Source: Alistipes sp. (GTDB taxonomy: Bacteria > Bacteroidota > Bacteroidia > Bacteroidales > Rikenellaceae). From it: a stretch of 52,460 bases of DNA. Position numbers and translations under genes: made by a program. The stretch is from contig JAFNXN010000016.1 in assembly GCA_017379015.1 (NCBI GenBank), positions 1 through 52,460 of the forward strand, in the 5' to 3' direction. The notes beneath the pieces are model-generated. The model was not told the DNA's origin, did no database searches, and saw only the letters and a list, made by a program, of their open reading frames with translations. This document shows, in pieces, positions 8,277 through 16,158 of this stretch (positions are counted from its first letter, which is position 1; the number at the start of each line of letters is the position of its first letter).

Positions 8277-10151
8277 ATGGATCGTTTTGTACGCTATATA
8301 CTCCTTCTTGCGGTGCTGCTCGTTGTGTCGTGCAGCACCGAGGAGGGTGTTGAGGTTGTCAACAAGCCCTTGAGAGTCTATAAGATAAGTTGCGAGGAGC
8401 GCAGCTATAAGCTTGACTACTGCTCAACGGTGGAGATTCCATTCCGTGTTGAGGATCCTAGGGCGGTGTTCAACTATGCCTTTTCGTCGCCGGGGTGTCA
8501 GGTTCAACTCCGCTTGGAGTCGAATGTGAGGCTTCAGCCGGAATCGTTTTCGCCCATACGCGTGCGCGAGGATAGCGTCGAGAAGGGCTTATACTACTTA
8601 ACGGTGGGGGATAATGGCACGTCAGGCATCTATCGCGAGCGTGTTCATGTTGCGATAAAGTATGAGACTGGAGAGCTGATCCTTTCAAACGTTATCACCA
8701 TCGTGTCGTCGAACTTTGTGAGTGGCATTGCCATGGTGCGCCTCTCGAAGAGTAGCAATCCATCTCTGCAGCAAGATGTCAACTTTGTCTACGATCCCAC
8801 GACGCAATGTTTCACGGGGCACATAGATAAGTATGTTAGCAACCGCACCTTTATCCCTGAGTTTGAGTGCGATGGCGTTGACTATATTGAGGTTAATGGC
8901 AAGAGGTTTGACTCCTCTGGCACACCTGTTGACTTTAGCAACGATCCGAGGGTTGTTGCTCATATCTCTGGTTCGCAGCTAGAGTATAGACTCCATCTTA
9001 CATGCTTCACGGGTCTTCCTGTGTTGCGTATCAACACTCCAGGTATGAGGGATGTATGGTCCAAGGATGAGTGGGTTGAGGGCTCGTTGTTGTCGCTCGA
9101 TGGCATGGCGCAGTTTGAGAATATTAGCAATGCTGAGGTGGCGATACGTGGACGCGGCAACTCTACTTGGGGCTACGAGAAGAAGCCTTATACGCTGAAA
9201 TTTTCTGAAAAGCAGGAGGTTATGGGCATGCCTAAGCACAAACGCTGGGTTTTGCTTGCCAACTACATGGATCGTACGCTGCTGCGTAATCGTGTCGCCT
9301 TCTACCTCTCGGAGCAGACATCGCTTGAGTGGACCCCAAAATCGGAGTACGTCGAGCTAATACTCAATGGAAAGCATCTCGGCCAGTATCTCCTTTGCGA
9401 GCAGGTGCGTGTAGATAACGATCGTATAGATATCACGGAGATGTCGCCCCAGGATAACTCAGGAAGTGCTATTACGGGTGGCTATCTTCTAGAGCTCGAC
9501 TTCCACTATGATAATGAGTGGCAGTGGCGAACAAGTAGAAATATCCCCTTTGCTGTGAAGTACCCCGACGAGGAGGATCTCACTAATGAGCAGTATCAGT
9601 GGATTATGAACCACATTGCCGAGGTGGAGGGTGTCCTGTACGGAGGTAACTATCGAAACGAGGAGAGTGGCTATCGTCAATATATTGATGCTCAGTCGTT
9701 TGTCGACTATTGGTTGATCTACGAGATATGTGTTAATCACGAACTTGCAAATCCTGGTAGCGTCTATCTCTCGAAGGATCGTTCTGGGAAGCTCGTTGCT
9801 GGACCTATCTGGGACTTTGATTGGGGCACCTTCTCGTTCAATGCCTCGCCACAGGCACAGTATGGACTCTTCATGCAGCATGCTTGGTGGTATGATCGTC
9901 TCTTTGACGACCCCGACTTTAAGGCTTTGGCCTCAGAGCGTTGGGCATTGCTTAAGCCCCATTTTGAGGGCGTCTTCGACTTTATAGAGCGCGAGCGTGA
10001 TTATATATCGCGTTCGTGGGATACCAACTTCTCTTTGTGGGGTATCTCGACAAATATAAACGGTGATGAGCAACTCTCTAAAGAGCAGGCTACAGATCGT
10101 CTGATCGAGATCACGCGAAGACGCATTGAGATCATAGATAGTAAGTTATAG
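8277..10151 (+). CDS. CotH-family (spore coat kinase-like) lipoprotein
   Basis: A 624-residue lipoprotein (VVSC, Cys19) with an N-terminal beta-rich region (about 25-285) and a CotH domain from about 286. The motif RGRGNSTWGYEKKPY begins at R291, followed by RWVLLANYMDRTLLRN and a long conserved catalytic-like segment ending GPIWDFDWGTF. In Bacillus, CotH phosphorylates coat proteins, but CotH homologues are widespread in non-sporulating Bacteroidota, where the role is unknown. Here it is 26 bp behind GH30 and likely co-transcribed, so a surface role linked to glucan use is suggested but unproven. A strong bidirectional hairpin follows. Confidence 0.88.
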   Translation: MDRFVRYILLLAVLLVVSCSTEEGVEVVNKPLRVYKISCEERSYKLDYCSTVEIPFRVEDPRAVFNYAFSSPGCQVQLRLESNVRLQPESFSPIRVREDSVEKGLYYLTVGDNGTSGIYRERVHVAIKYETGELILSNVITIVSSNFVSGIAMVRLSKSSNPSLQQDVNFVYDPTTQCFTGHIDKYVSNRTFIPEFECDGVDYIEVNGKRFDSSGTPVDFSNDPRVVAHISGSQLEYRLHLTCFTGLPVLRINTPGMRDVWSKDEWVEGSLLSLDGMAQFENISNAEVAIRGRGNSTWGYEKKPYTLKFSEKQEVMGMPKHKRWVLLANYMDRTLLRNRVAFYLSEQTSLEWTPKSEYVELILNGKHLGQYLLCEQVRVDNDRIDITEMSPQDNSGSAITGGYLLELDFHYDNEWQWRTSRNIPFAVKYPDEEDLTNEQYQWIMNHIAEVEGVLYGGNYRNEESGYRQYIDAQSFVDYWLIYEICVNHELANPGSVYLSKDRSGKLVAGPIWDFDWGTFSFNASPQAQYGLFMQHAWWYDRLFDDPDFKALASERWALLKPHFEGVFDFIERERDYISRSWDTNFSLWGISTNINGDEQLSKEQATDRLIEITRRRIEIIDSKL

Positions 10152-10157
10152 AAATAA

Positions 10158-10196
10158 ATAAGTGGCATGTGTGAAATTTCTACACATGCCACTTAT
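10158..10196. terminator. Bidirectional terminator
   Basis: A perfect 15-bp stem: the left arm contains GTGGCATGTGT and the right arm ACACATGCCAC, with a 9-base loop. It lies between the convergent CotH gene and the small lipoprotein gene. Confidence 0.85.
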
Positions 10197-10241
10197 CTTT
10201 GATAAGACCTATCTCGAGGTTATCTCTATAGCTCGTTGACC

Positions 10242-10958
10242 CTACTCATCAGACTCAGCCACGCACTCAGTTTCGGCAGGCTCCTCGGTTGCTGCCTCTT
10301 CTGCAGCCTCCTCCGTTGCTATTGGTAGCTCCTGCCCCTGCAGCTCGTAGGCAAGGCAGATGATGCGTGTGCGGTTCTCGATAGCGGCAATCTCAGCCTC
10401 GTACTCAACAACCTGCTCCTTCAACTCACCCAACTCGGCAAGCATATCCTGTGGGTAGCCGGCATCGATAAGCTTTACGGCAAGCTCCTCAATAGCTCTA
10501 TTAGTCTGTGCTATCTTGCCCTCAATTTCGCTCCTCTCACGCATGTTGCTCTCGATCTTTGCGATGTCTGCATCGAGCGATAGGGTGTGGCTCCAGGCAG
10601 CATCGAGATCGTTGAGCGAGCCATGGAACGCATTTTGCATACCATTGATGCGCTCCTCCTCGGCGTGAATAGCATCGCAGATGGCACTCGCCTCGCGTAG
10701 TGCGTCGTTGGTTAGTCGCTTGAACTCTAGCGATTTAGCATTGTTATACATGCGCTGGTAGCCGATCTCATATTGGCGTGCTAGCTTCTCTACGTGCTTA
10801 AGCTCCTCCTCACTCTCGACCTGTGCAGCAAGCTCGATAATATGTCGAGCATCCTTCTTTACGGTGGTAAGCGTCACCTTATCTTCGCATTGCGACATAA
10901 GTAGCACTACGGCGACAATAACGCTATATGCTACGATGGTTAGTATTCTGCTCTTCAT
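10242..10958 (-). CDS. Helical envelope protein of unknown function
   Basis: A 238-residue protein I do not recognise. It begins with a hydrophobic segment ending LLMSQC, which could be a signal peptide with an unusual lipobox or an N-terminal membrane anchor. The rest is highly charged and predicted helical (Glu/Ala/Leu-rich, about 40-215), compatible with a coiled coil. An acidic tail (EEAAEEAATEEPAE) ends the protein. It lies 11 bp downstream of a 92-residue lipoprotein gene, so the two are probably one unit. The stretch around residues 40-75 loosely resembles the core of that neighbour, hinting at a shared domain. Confidence 0.75.
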   Translation of the reverse strand: MKSRILTIVAYSVIVAVVLLMSQCEDKVTLTTVKKDARHIIELAAQVESEEELKHVEKLARQYEIGYQRMYNNAKSLEFKRLTNDALREASAICDAIHAEEERINGMQNAFHGSLNDLDAAWSHTLSLDADIAKIESNMRERSEIEGKIAQTNRAIEELAVKLIDAGYPQDMLAELGELKEQVVEYEAEIAAIENRTRIICLAYELQGQELPIATEEAAEEAATEEPAETECVAESDE

Positions 10959-10969
10959 CGTGTGTCAAA

Positions 10970-11248
10970 TTAAATGTTCCCCAAAATCTCGTTGCAGGTG
11001 CTTATAAACGCATCATACTCTTCGCCACCTATCTGAGTGCGAAATGCCTCCTCATAGGCCTCAAGTTCGGCGCGTGCCTTGCAAAACTCCTCATGACTCT
11101 CTGCCTCGATAACCTTTGTTGCTAGCTCTGCGCTCTTCTCGTAGGCAAGGTTATAGGCATCCTCCTCCTTAATCTCAATCTTGTCCTTGTCGCTTGTGCA
11201 ACTAAGCATTAGACCAGCAAGGGCAAGAGTGGTAAAAATCTTTTTCAT
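10970..11248 (-). CDS. Small lipoprotein of unknown function
   Basis: A 92-residue protein with a clear lipoprotein signal (LMLSC, Cys17). The mature part is charged and helical, with two further Cys (in EEFCKAR and ISTCNEI) that could pair. It lies between rlmI (36 bp upstream) and the longer helical protein (11 bp downstream). No family was recognised; a periplasmic or outer-membrane inner-leaflet location is inferred from the signal. Confidence 0.75.
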   Translation of the reverse strand: MKKIFTTLALAGLMLSCTSDKDKIEIKEEDAYNLAYEKSAELATKVIEAESHEEFCKARAELEAYEEAFRTQIGGEEYDAFISTCNEILGNI

Positions 11249-11284
11249 TCGCTCAATATTTGTTGATATTACAAGTTTTATCCT

Positions 11285-12502
11285 CTATTCTACGTACACC
11301 ACTAAGCCCTTAAGGTACTCGCCCTCAGGGTGATATATGTTGATTGGATGGTCGGCAGGCTGTGTTAGCTGTCCTATTATGCGCACCTTGCGTCCTGCGA
11401 TGGCGGCTGCCGTAAATATCGTAGTGCGGAACAACTCGCGACTAACAGCCTGCGAGCAAGAGAAGGTAAATAGTATGCCTCCTGGACGTATCTTTTGCAG
11501 TGCGCGTGCATTGATCTTCTTGTAGCCCTGAAGTGCATTGCCCAGCACTTTATGGTGCTTGGCAAAGGCTGGAGGGTCAAGGATGATAAGGTCGTAGCTG
11601 TCGTCTATATCCTTGAGATATTCAACTGCGTTACATGCTATCGCCTCGTGGCGAGCATCATCGCCAAAGTTGAGGCGCACGTTCTCGTCGGCAAGCTTCA
11701 CGGCGCGCTCCGAGAGGTCGATCGAGACAACCTCGCGAGCACCACCCGCAAGGGCTGCTACGGAGAAGCCTCCCGTATAGCAGAAGGTGTTGAGCACCTT
11801 ACGACCTTTGGCATATTGGCGCACTAGGTCGCGGTTCACGCGCTGGTCGATGAAGAAGCCAGTTTTCTGTCCCTCCTCCCAGTTGACTTTAAACTTTAGC
11901 CCATTCTCAAACACCACACTATTTGGCTCTATGCTGCGTCCCCATAGGTATCCGTCGATAGCACCAAGGTCTGCCTTGAAGGGGAGCGTTTGTGAACTCT
12001 TGTCGTAGATAGCCTCGATTGAGTCGCCATAGGCGGCGCGAATAGCCTCCGTGATATTTTGGCGCGAGAGGTACATGCCCACAGAGTGACACTGTACCAC
12101 GGCAGTACGATGATAGATGTCGACAACAAGTCCTGGTAGCAGGTCGCCCTCGCCATGTATCAAGCGGTAGCATGTCGTGGTATCGTTATCGACGAGGTTC
12201 ATTGCCTCGCGTAGCATGCGTGCATTGGCAATTCGATGGTTCCACCACTCTTGATCGATCTCCACCTCCTCGAAGCTAAGTACGCGTACGGCGATAGAGC
12301 CTATCTGGTAGTGACCCATGGCGATGAAGTCACCCTGCTTGGTTCTGACATCTACAATGTCGCCCTCGGCTAGTGGGCGTATGCCTTCGGTGATGTGCTC
12401 GATAGCACCCGAGAAGACCCATGGATGGCGACGTAGTAACGACTCCTCCTTGCCACGGCGTAGGTGAATACATGCGCGATTTAGAATTGTTGCACCCTTC
12501 AT
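11285..12502 (-). CDS. rlmI: 23S rRNA m5C methyltransferase, RlmI type
   Basis: A 405-residue SAM-dependent methyltransferase of the RlmI/YccW family, which methylates C1962 of 23S rRNA in Escherichia coli. An N-terminal PUA domain (LRRGKEESLLRRHPWVFSGAI at about 12-32) precedes the EEHAD-type middle domain and a Rossmann fold. NTFCYTGGFSVAA is the SAM-binding motif and LDPPAFAKH is the catalytic-site motif. It starts 2 bp after the stop of the upstream exonuclease gene, so the two are probably translated from one message. Confidence 0.9.
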   Translation of the reverse strand: MKGATILNRACIHLRRGKEESLLRRHPWVFSGAIEHITEGIRPLAEGDIVDVRTKQGDFIAMGHYQIGSIAVRVLSFEEVEIDQEWWNHRIANARMLREAMNLVDNDTTTCYRLIHGEGDLLPGLVVDIYHRTAVVQCHSVGMYLSRQNITEAIRAAYGDSIEAIYDKSSQTLPFKADLGAIDGYLWGRSIEPNSVVFENGLKFKVNWEEGQKTGFFIDQRVNRDLVRQYAKGRKVLNTFCYTGGFSVAALAGGAREVVSIDLSERAVKLADENVRLNFGDDARHEAIACNAVEYLKDIDDSYDLIILDPPAFAKHHKVLGNALQGYKKINARALQKIRPGGILFTFSCSQAVSRELFRTTIFTAAAIAGRKVRIIGQLTQPADHPINIYHPEGEYLKGLVVYVE

Positions 12503-12504
12503 AA

Positions 12505-13218
12505 CTATCTTGTTTTTTGCTGTTTATCTCTATTTATTGTCTTACCCTTGCCTCTGAATGGCTTGTGTTGAGGCTTAGGGTTGTTGTGTGTGGGCTCGTT
12601 GAATGCCACGATGGTGAGCCCCCCCTCCTTGATAGGTTTCTCACGTTGTAGTGCTTCTAAAATCTTGATGCAGACCCAAGCATCTGTCGCGGCATAGTCT
12701 CTCTGTTGCTCGGTGAGTGTCCCTGCCTCCCAGTTGCTTAGTCGTTGTGCCTTAGAGACCCTCTGTCCTAGAACTATTGCTGAGAGCTTGCGTAGGCTGC
12801 GCTCCTCGATACCCCAACGCGAAGCCTCATTTTGAAGGTCAACGAAGCCATCTGCCTTGAACTCGCGGAGTGCGTGCAGCGAGCGTATGTCGCCTGAGAC
12901 ATCGGCACCAACTTTGAGTATGCGTTTTGAGCCCAAGATTTTGAGTATTCTATTGCTTAGGCGTATGCGACATAGGCGGAAGAGGTAACACGTTGAGGGT
13001 GTTGAGAGTTGTAGGAGTGATACTTTGTAGCTCACGCCAGCACGAAACGAGGGTCGCGTCTCGGTGTCAAAGCCGATGATGTCGTGACGCTCGAGGTCGG
13101 CACATGCAGCCTCGACAAGCTCCTCGTTGTCGACAACAACAATGCGCCCGTCAAAGCGTGCCGCATCCAACGAGGCGACAGTGTCATTATCTATGGTTGG
13201 CTGAAATCTCATTGGCAC
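12505..13218 (-). CDS. 3'-5' exonuclease, RNase D/WRN-like (DEDDy)
   Basis: A 237-residue exonuclease with the three DEDDy motifs. ExoI is FDTETRPSF (the DxE pair), ExoII is VGADVSGDI, and ExoIII is YAATDAWVCIKI with the Tyr and Asp. It resembles the nuclease domains of RNase D and Werner helicase but lacks an HRDC domain. The C-terminal 40 residues are basic and Asn/Lys-rich. It sits 42 bp behind recQ, an interesting parallel to Werner protein, where the same nuclease and helicase types are fused. A nucleic-acid repair or RNA-processing role is inferred. Confidence 0.87.
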   Translation of the reverse strand: MPMRFQPTIDNDTVASLDAARFDGRIVVVDNEELVEAACADLERHDIIGFDTETRPSFRAGVSYKVSLLQLSTPSTCYLFRLCRIRLSNRILKILGSKRILKVGADVSGDIRSLHALREFKADGFVDLQNEASRWGIEERSLRKLSAIVLGQRVSKAQRLSNWEAGTLTEQQRDYAATDAWVCIKILEALQREKPIKEGGLTIVAFNEPTHNNPKPQHKPFRGKGKTINRDKQQKTR

Positions 13219-13255
13219 TTAGTCGGTTTTGCTTTAGTTGTTTTTGGTTAAGCCA

Positions 13256-13263
13256 CAAAGTTA
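13256..13263 (-). promoter_or_regulatory. -7 element for the exonuclease-rlmI unit, overlapping the recQ stop
   Basis: TAACTTTG on the minus strand matches TAnnTTTG. Its TAA is the recQ stop codon. The exonuclease ATG is 38 bp beyond. No clear -33 TTTG is present, so this may be a weak internal promoter. Confidence 0.45.
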
Positions 13264-15183
13264 GCTATTTATTTTTAGTTTCCCGAACTCTGACATGATA
13301 ATTTTATCGTCAGCAACCATTTTGCTTACCACGGCGACCACGCGTTCGGGGGCGACACTTAGGCGCGCTGTAAGCTCTTTGATGTCGAGCTCCCCTTGGC
13401 TTAGGTGGCTTATGATGAGCTCGTTGAGAGTTGTTGCTGAGCTCGCCGAGTTGCGCTTGCAAAGACATACATCGCACACTCCGCAGGGCTTAGCCTCGCT
13501 ATCGCCAAAGTACTGCTCGATGATCTGACTGCGACACTTATCACTCGAGGTGATATACTCTACCATGCTCTCAAAGCGTTGACGCATAAGCTCTTGTCGG
13601 CGTGTATAGGTGCTTGGGGCGATGTATATATCTTTGGTTGGCAGACGCTCCGTGTCGAAGTAGATGAGTGGTGAGTTGTTTGCTGGAATGTAGCGTATTA
13701 CCCTCATGCGCCAGAGCACCTTCATGAGTTCATGTACGCGCTCGGCACTAAGTCCCGCCTCGGCAGCAATCTCGAGCTCGTTGATGGTGCGGAAGCGCGT
13801 GAAGAGTCCATCGTACTTACGTAGTATGGTGCGTAGCATTAGGTCCATGTCGTTGCCTCCAGCATGAACGCTGTAGAGAGCGTCGCGGCTACACTCGAAC
13901 ATCATCTTTGCTGGCTCGTCGTGGGCTTCGATGAGCGTCATATAGCCATTTTGCTCGAGAAGAGCTAGGGCACTACGCACGCGACCTGGGAAGATGCGCT
14001 CGCGGAGTGCAAAGTCGTGGATGTTGAAGACAAACGATGCGCCCTGAGCATCGCCAATCGGAATTTGAAGGTAGTTCGATATACGCTCGTAGATATGTTT
14101 TATATCCTCGATTGGAGGGTACTCCGACTCAAGGAGGCGTCTTGAGCGCGATATGTCGTTGTCATCGTAGATGAGAAGGGCATAGCTGCGCCTGCCATCG
14201 CGACCAGCACGTCCAGCCTCTTGATAGTATGCTTCGAGAGTGTCGCACATCGAGTAGTGTACGACAAATCGTACGTCGCTCTTGTCGATGCCCATGCCAA
14301 AGGCATTTGTTGCCACCATGACGCGGATCTTATTCTCGCGCCACTCGTCCTGGCGTATAGAGCGTTCAAGTACGGGTAGCCCTGCGTGGTAGAAGCTGGC
14401 GATGATATTGTCGCTCTTGAGCTTTGCGCATAGCTCCTCGCATAGCTCTCGTGTATGTGCGTAGATGATGCCCGAGCCCTCAACGCTGCGTAGCACGCGC
14501 ATCAGCTGCTCATACTTGTTGCCATCCTTGCGCACGACGTAGGATAGGTTGGGGCGCGCAAAGCTGGCGCGTAGGATATGCTCCTGAGCGAAGCCGAGGT
14601 GGTGCATTATATCCTTTGCTACAAGCTCCGTAGCCGAGGCTGTGAGTGCTAGGAAGGTGGCATTAGGAATGAACTCTCTAATCTCGGCAATGCGAAGATA
14701 CGAGGGGCGAAAGTCATAGCCCCATTGCGATATGCAGTGCGCCTCGTCGACAACAACAAAACTCACGTTCATGCGCTTAAGGCGTTGCCTAAAAGCTTCG
14801 GTAGCAATACGTTCTGGCGATACGTAGAGAAGCTTTACGTCGCCAAACGTGCAGTTGTCCAACGCTAGCTCGATGCGATGCTGATCCATTCCAGAGTGAA
14901 TGGTGAGAGCCGATATGCCTCTACGGCGGAGTGCGTCGACCTGATCTTTCATCAGCGCAATGAGTGGGGTGATGACGATGGTTAGCCCCTCCACGGCGAG
15001 TGCGGGCACCTGAAATGTCAGCGATTTTCCACCTCCTGTGGGCATCAGTGCTAGCGTGTCACGTCCACCGAGTATCGATTCGATGATCTCGCGCTGCATC
15101 GGGCGGAAGGAGTTGTAACCCCACCACCTCTCAAGGATCTCGTCGATTGACCCTATCTGACTATGTTTGTTGCCCTGATTCAC
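13261..15183 (-). CDS. recQ: ATP-dependent DNA helicase RecQ
   Basis: A 3'-5' DNA helicase for recombination and replication repair. Visible motifs are Walker A MPTGGGKS, Walker B VDEAHCISQW, the helicase C motif GRAGRDG, and the zinc-binding cysteines CGVCDVC with an RQC-like winged helix behind. No HRDC domain is evident. The frame is open to an ATG at 15303, but a promoter -7 element (15188-15195) lies inside that extension and its 40 extra residues are unlike RecQ. GTG 15183 is therefore preferred, giving 640 residues that begin shortly before the conserved GYNSFRPMQ. The start remains uncertain; the family is not. Confidence 0.92.
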   Translation of the reverse strand: MNQGNKHSQIGSIDEILERWWGYNSFRPMQREIIESILGGRDTLALMPTGGGKSLTFQVPALAVEGLTIVITPLIALMKDQVDALRRRGISALTIHSGMDQHRIELALDNCTFGDVKLLYVSPERIATEAFRQRLKRMNVSFVVVDEAHCISQWGYDFRPSYLRIAEIREFIPNATFLALTASATELVAKDIMHHLGFAQEHILRASFARPNLSYVVRKDGNKYEQLMRVLRSVEGSGIIYAHTRELCEELCAKLKSDNIIASFYHAGLPVLERSIRQDEWRENKIRVMVATNAFGMGIDKSDVRFVVHYSMCDTLEAYYQEAGRAGRDGRRSYALLIYDDNDISRSRRLLESEYPPIEDIKHIYERISNYLQIPIGDAQGASFVFNIHDFALRERIFPGRVRSALALLEQNGYMTLIEAHDEPAKMMFECSRDALYSVHAGGNDMDLMLRTILRKYDGLFTRFRTINELEIAAEAGLSAERVHELMKVLWRMRVIRYIPANNSPLIYFDTERLPTKDIYIAPSTYTRRQELMRQRFESMVEYITSSDKCRSQIIEQYFGDSEAKPCGVCDVCLCKRNSASSATTLNELIISHLSQGELDIKELTARLSVAPERVVAVVSKMVADDKIIMSEFGKLKINS

Positions 15184-15187
15184 ACTA

Positions 15188-15215
15188 CAAAGGTAAAAAA
15201 AAGAATTTACTTCAA
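15188..15215 (-). promoter_or_regulatory. Promoter of recQ
   Basis: On the minus strand TTG (15215-15213), a 17-bp spacer and TACCTTTG (15195-15188). Transcription would begin at or near the GTG start at 15183, leaving almost no leader. Confidence 0.6.
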
Positions 15216-15291
15216 CCTCTTTTGTGGGGTAATAGTTGTGGTCGAGCAATCGAAAATATCTATCATTGTGATTGTAATGAGGTAAAAAAGA

Positions 15292-15320
15292 TTTGAGTTT
15301 CAATTTTTTTTGTATCTTTG
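15292..15320 (+). promoter_or_regulatory. Promoter of the PqqD-like/metal cassette
   Basis: TTTG (15292-15295), 17 bp, TATCTTTG (15313-15320). It is divergent from the recQ promoter and 21 bp before the PqqD-like ATG. Confidence 0.65.
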
Positions 15321-15341
15321 CCCCGTAACAATGTACAATAG

Positions 15342-15608
15342 ATGAAGATAAAGGAGCAATTTAAGGTTCGAGAGATGGCCGGAGAGCATGTTGTAATCAT
15401 GCAGGGAAGGCTCGGTAGTGACCTTACACGCATCATCTCTTTGAACGATAGCGCACTCTACTTGTGGCGCGCCGTTGAGGGTAAAGAGTTTAACGTTGAG
15501 CAGGTATCTGAGCTTTTAGCTGAGCACTATGGTATTGATGATCAGATTGCTGAGCGCGATGCTGCCCGCTGGGTAGACAAGCTTGCCGAGTGCGGATTGC
15601 TCGAGTAA
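15342..15608 (+). CDS. PqqD-like small protein
   Basis: An 88-residue protein with the PqqD fold pattern: GSDLTRIISLNDSALYLWRAVEG, then a helical C-terminal half. PqqD-type domains are RiPP recognition elements that hold a precursor peptide for a radical SAM enzyme. No radical SAM gene or precursor peptide is visible nearby, so this is an orphan member. Such stand-alone copies are common in Bacteroidota and have no settled role. It is followed by the His-rich gene after 22 bp, suggesting one transcript. Confidence 0.8.
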   Translation: MKIKEQFKVREMAGEHVVIMQGRLGSDLTRIISLNDSALYLWRAVEGKEFNVEQVSELLAEHYGIDDQIAERDAARWVDKLAECGLLE

Positions 15609-15630
15609 CAGCCTTTAGGTCGAAGTAGGG

Positions 15631-16068
15631 ATGAAGAGACGAAATGGCATATTTGCAGCTCTGTTGGTAGCTATCTATATGGTTGCCACCGTCTGCTCGT
15701 CGCTATCTGTCATCCTCTGCGACCACCATCATCACCACCACCACGATCACACAACCCATCACCATCACAACTCTGCAGAGGAGTGTAGCTGCGATGGACT
15801 TACGTTCGAGGCAGATTGTTGCAGTCATCACCACCATCTATTAGGTGAAAATCATACCGACTATATAGCTAGTACACAGCGTTTTGACTCGCGTTCGAGC
15901 CAGAGCCTTATGCTCTTGCTCATGCCTGCGATGACAGGCATCACGCTCGATGAACTATGCGATGTCTACGTTGTTAGTTGTTCGTCGTATGGTGGCGATG
16001 AACACACGCCGCTTCAGGCGGCATTCATATCGCACGAATCGCTACGTGCCCCTCCCGCACTTGCCTAA
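15631..16068 (+). CDS. His-rich secreted protein, probable metal binder
   Basis: A 145-residue protein with an N-terminal hydrophobic segment (about 8-30) that is a signal peptide or anchor. Two His clusters follow (DHHHHHHHDHTTHHHH around 31-46, SHHHH around 69-73), together with Cys at CSCDG and CC. The pattern strongly suggests binding of transition-metal ions such as zinc, copper or nickel. A second hydrophobic stretch lies near 98-106. No named family was recognised. It precedes a TonB-dependent receptor and a His-tailed HMA protein, so a shared role in metal capture or buffering is inferred. Confidence 0.8.
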   Translation: MKRRNGIFAALLVAIYMVATVCSSLSVILCDHHHHHHHDHTTHHHHNSAEECSCDGLTFEADCCSHHHHLLGENHTDYIASTQRFDSRSSQSLMLLLMPAMTGITLDELCDVYVVSCSSYGGDEHTPLQAAFISHESLRAPPALA

Positions 16069-16158
16069 TTTCTATTCAAGGCAAGTGGATGGCTCTGCCC
16101 TTTTCAAGGAGTCATCATAACCTCGTAATGAGTTATATAACAATATTTTAGGGAGATT

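Noticed and set aside
15184-15303. 40-residue N-terminal extension of RecQ
   Set aside because: It contains a promoter -7 element and no RecQ-like sequence.
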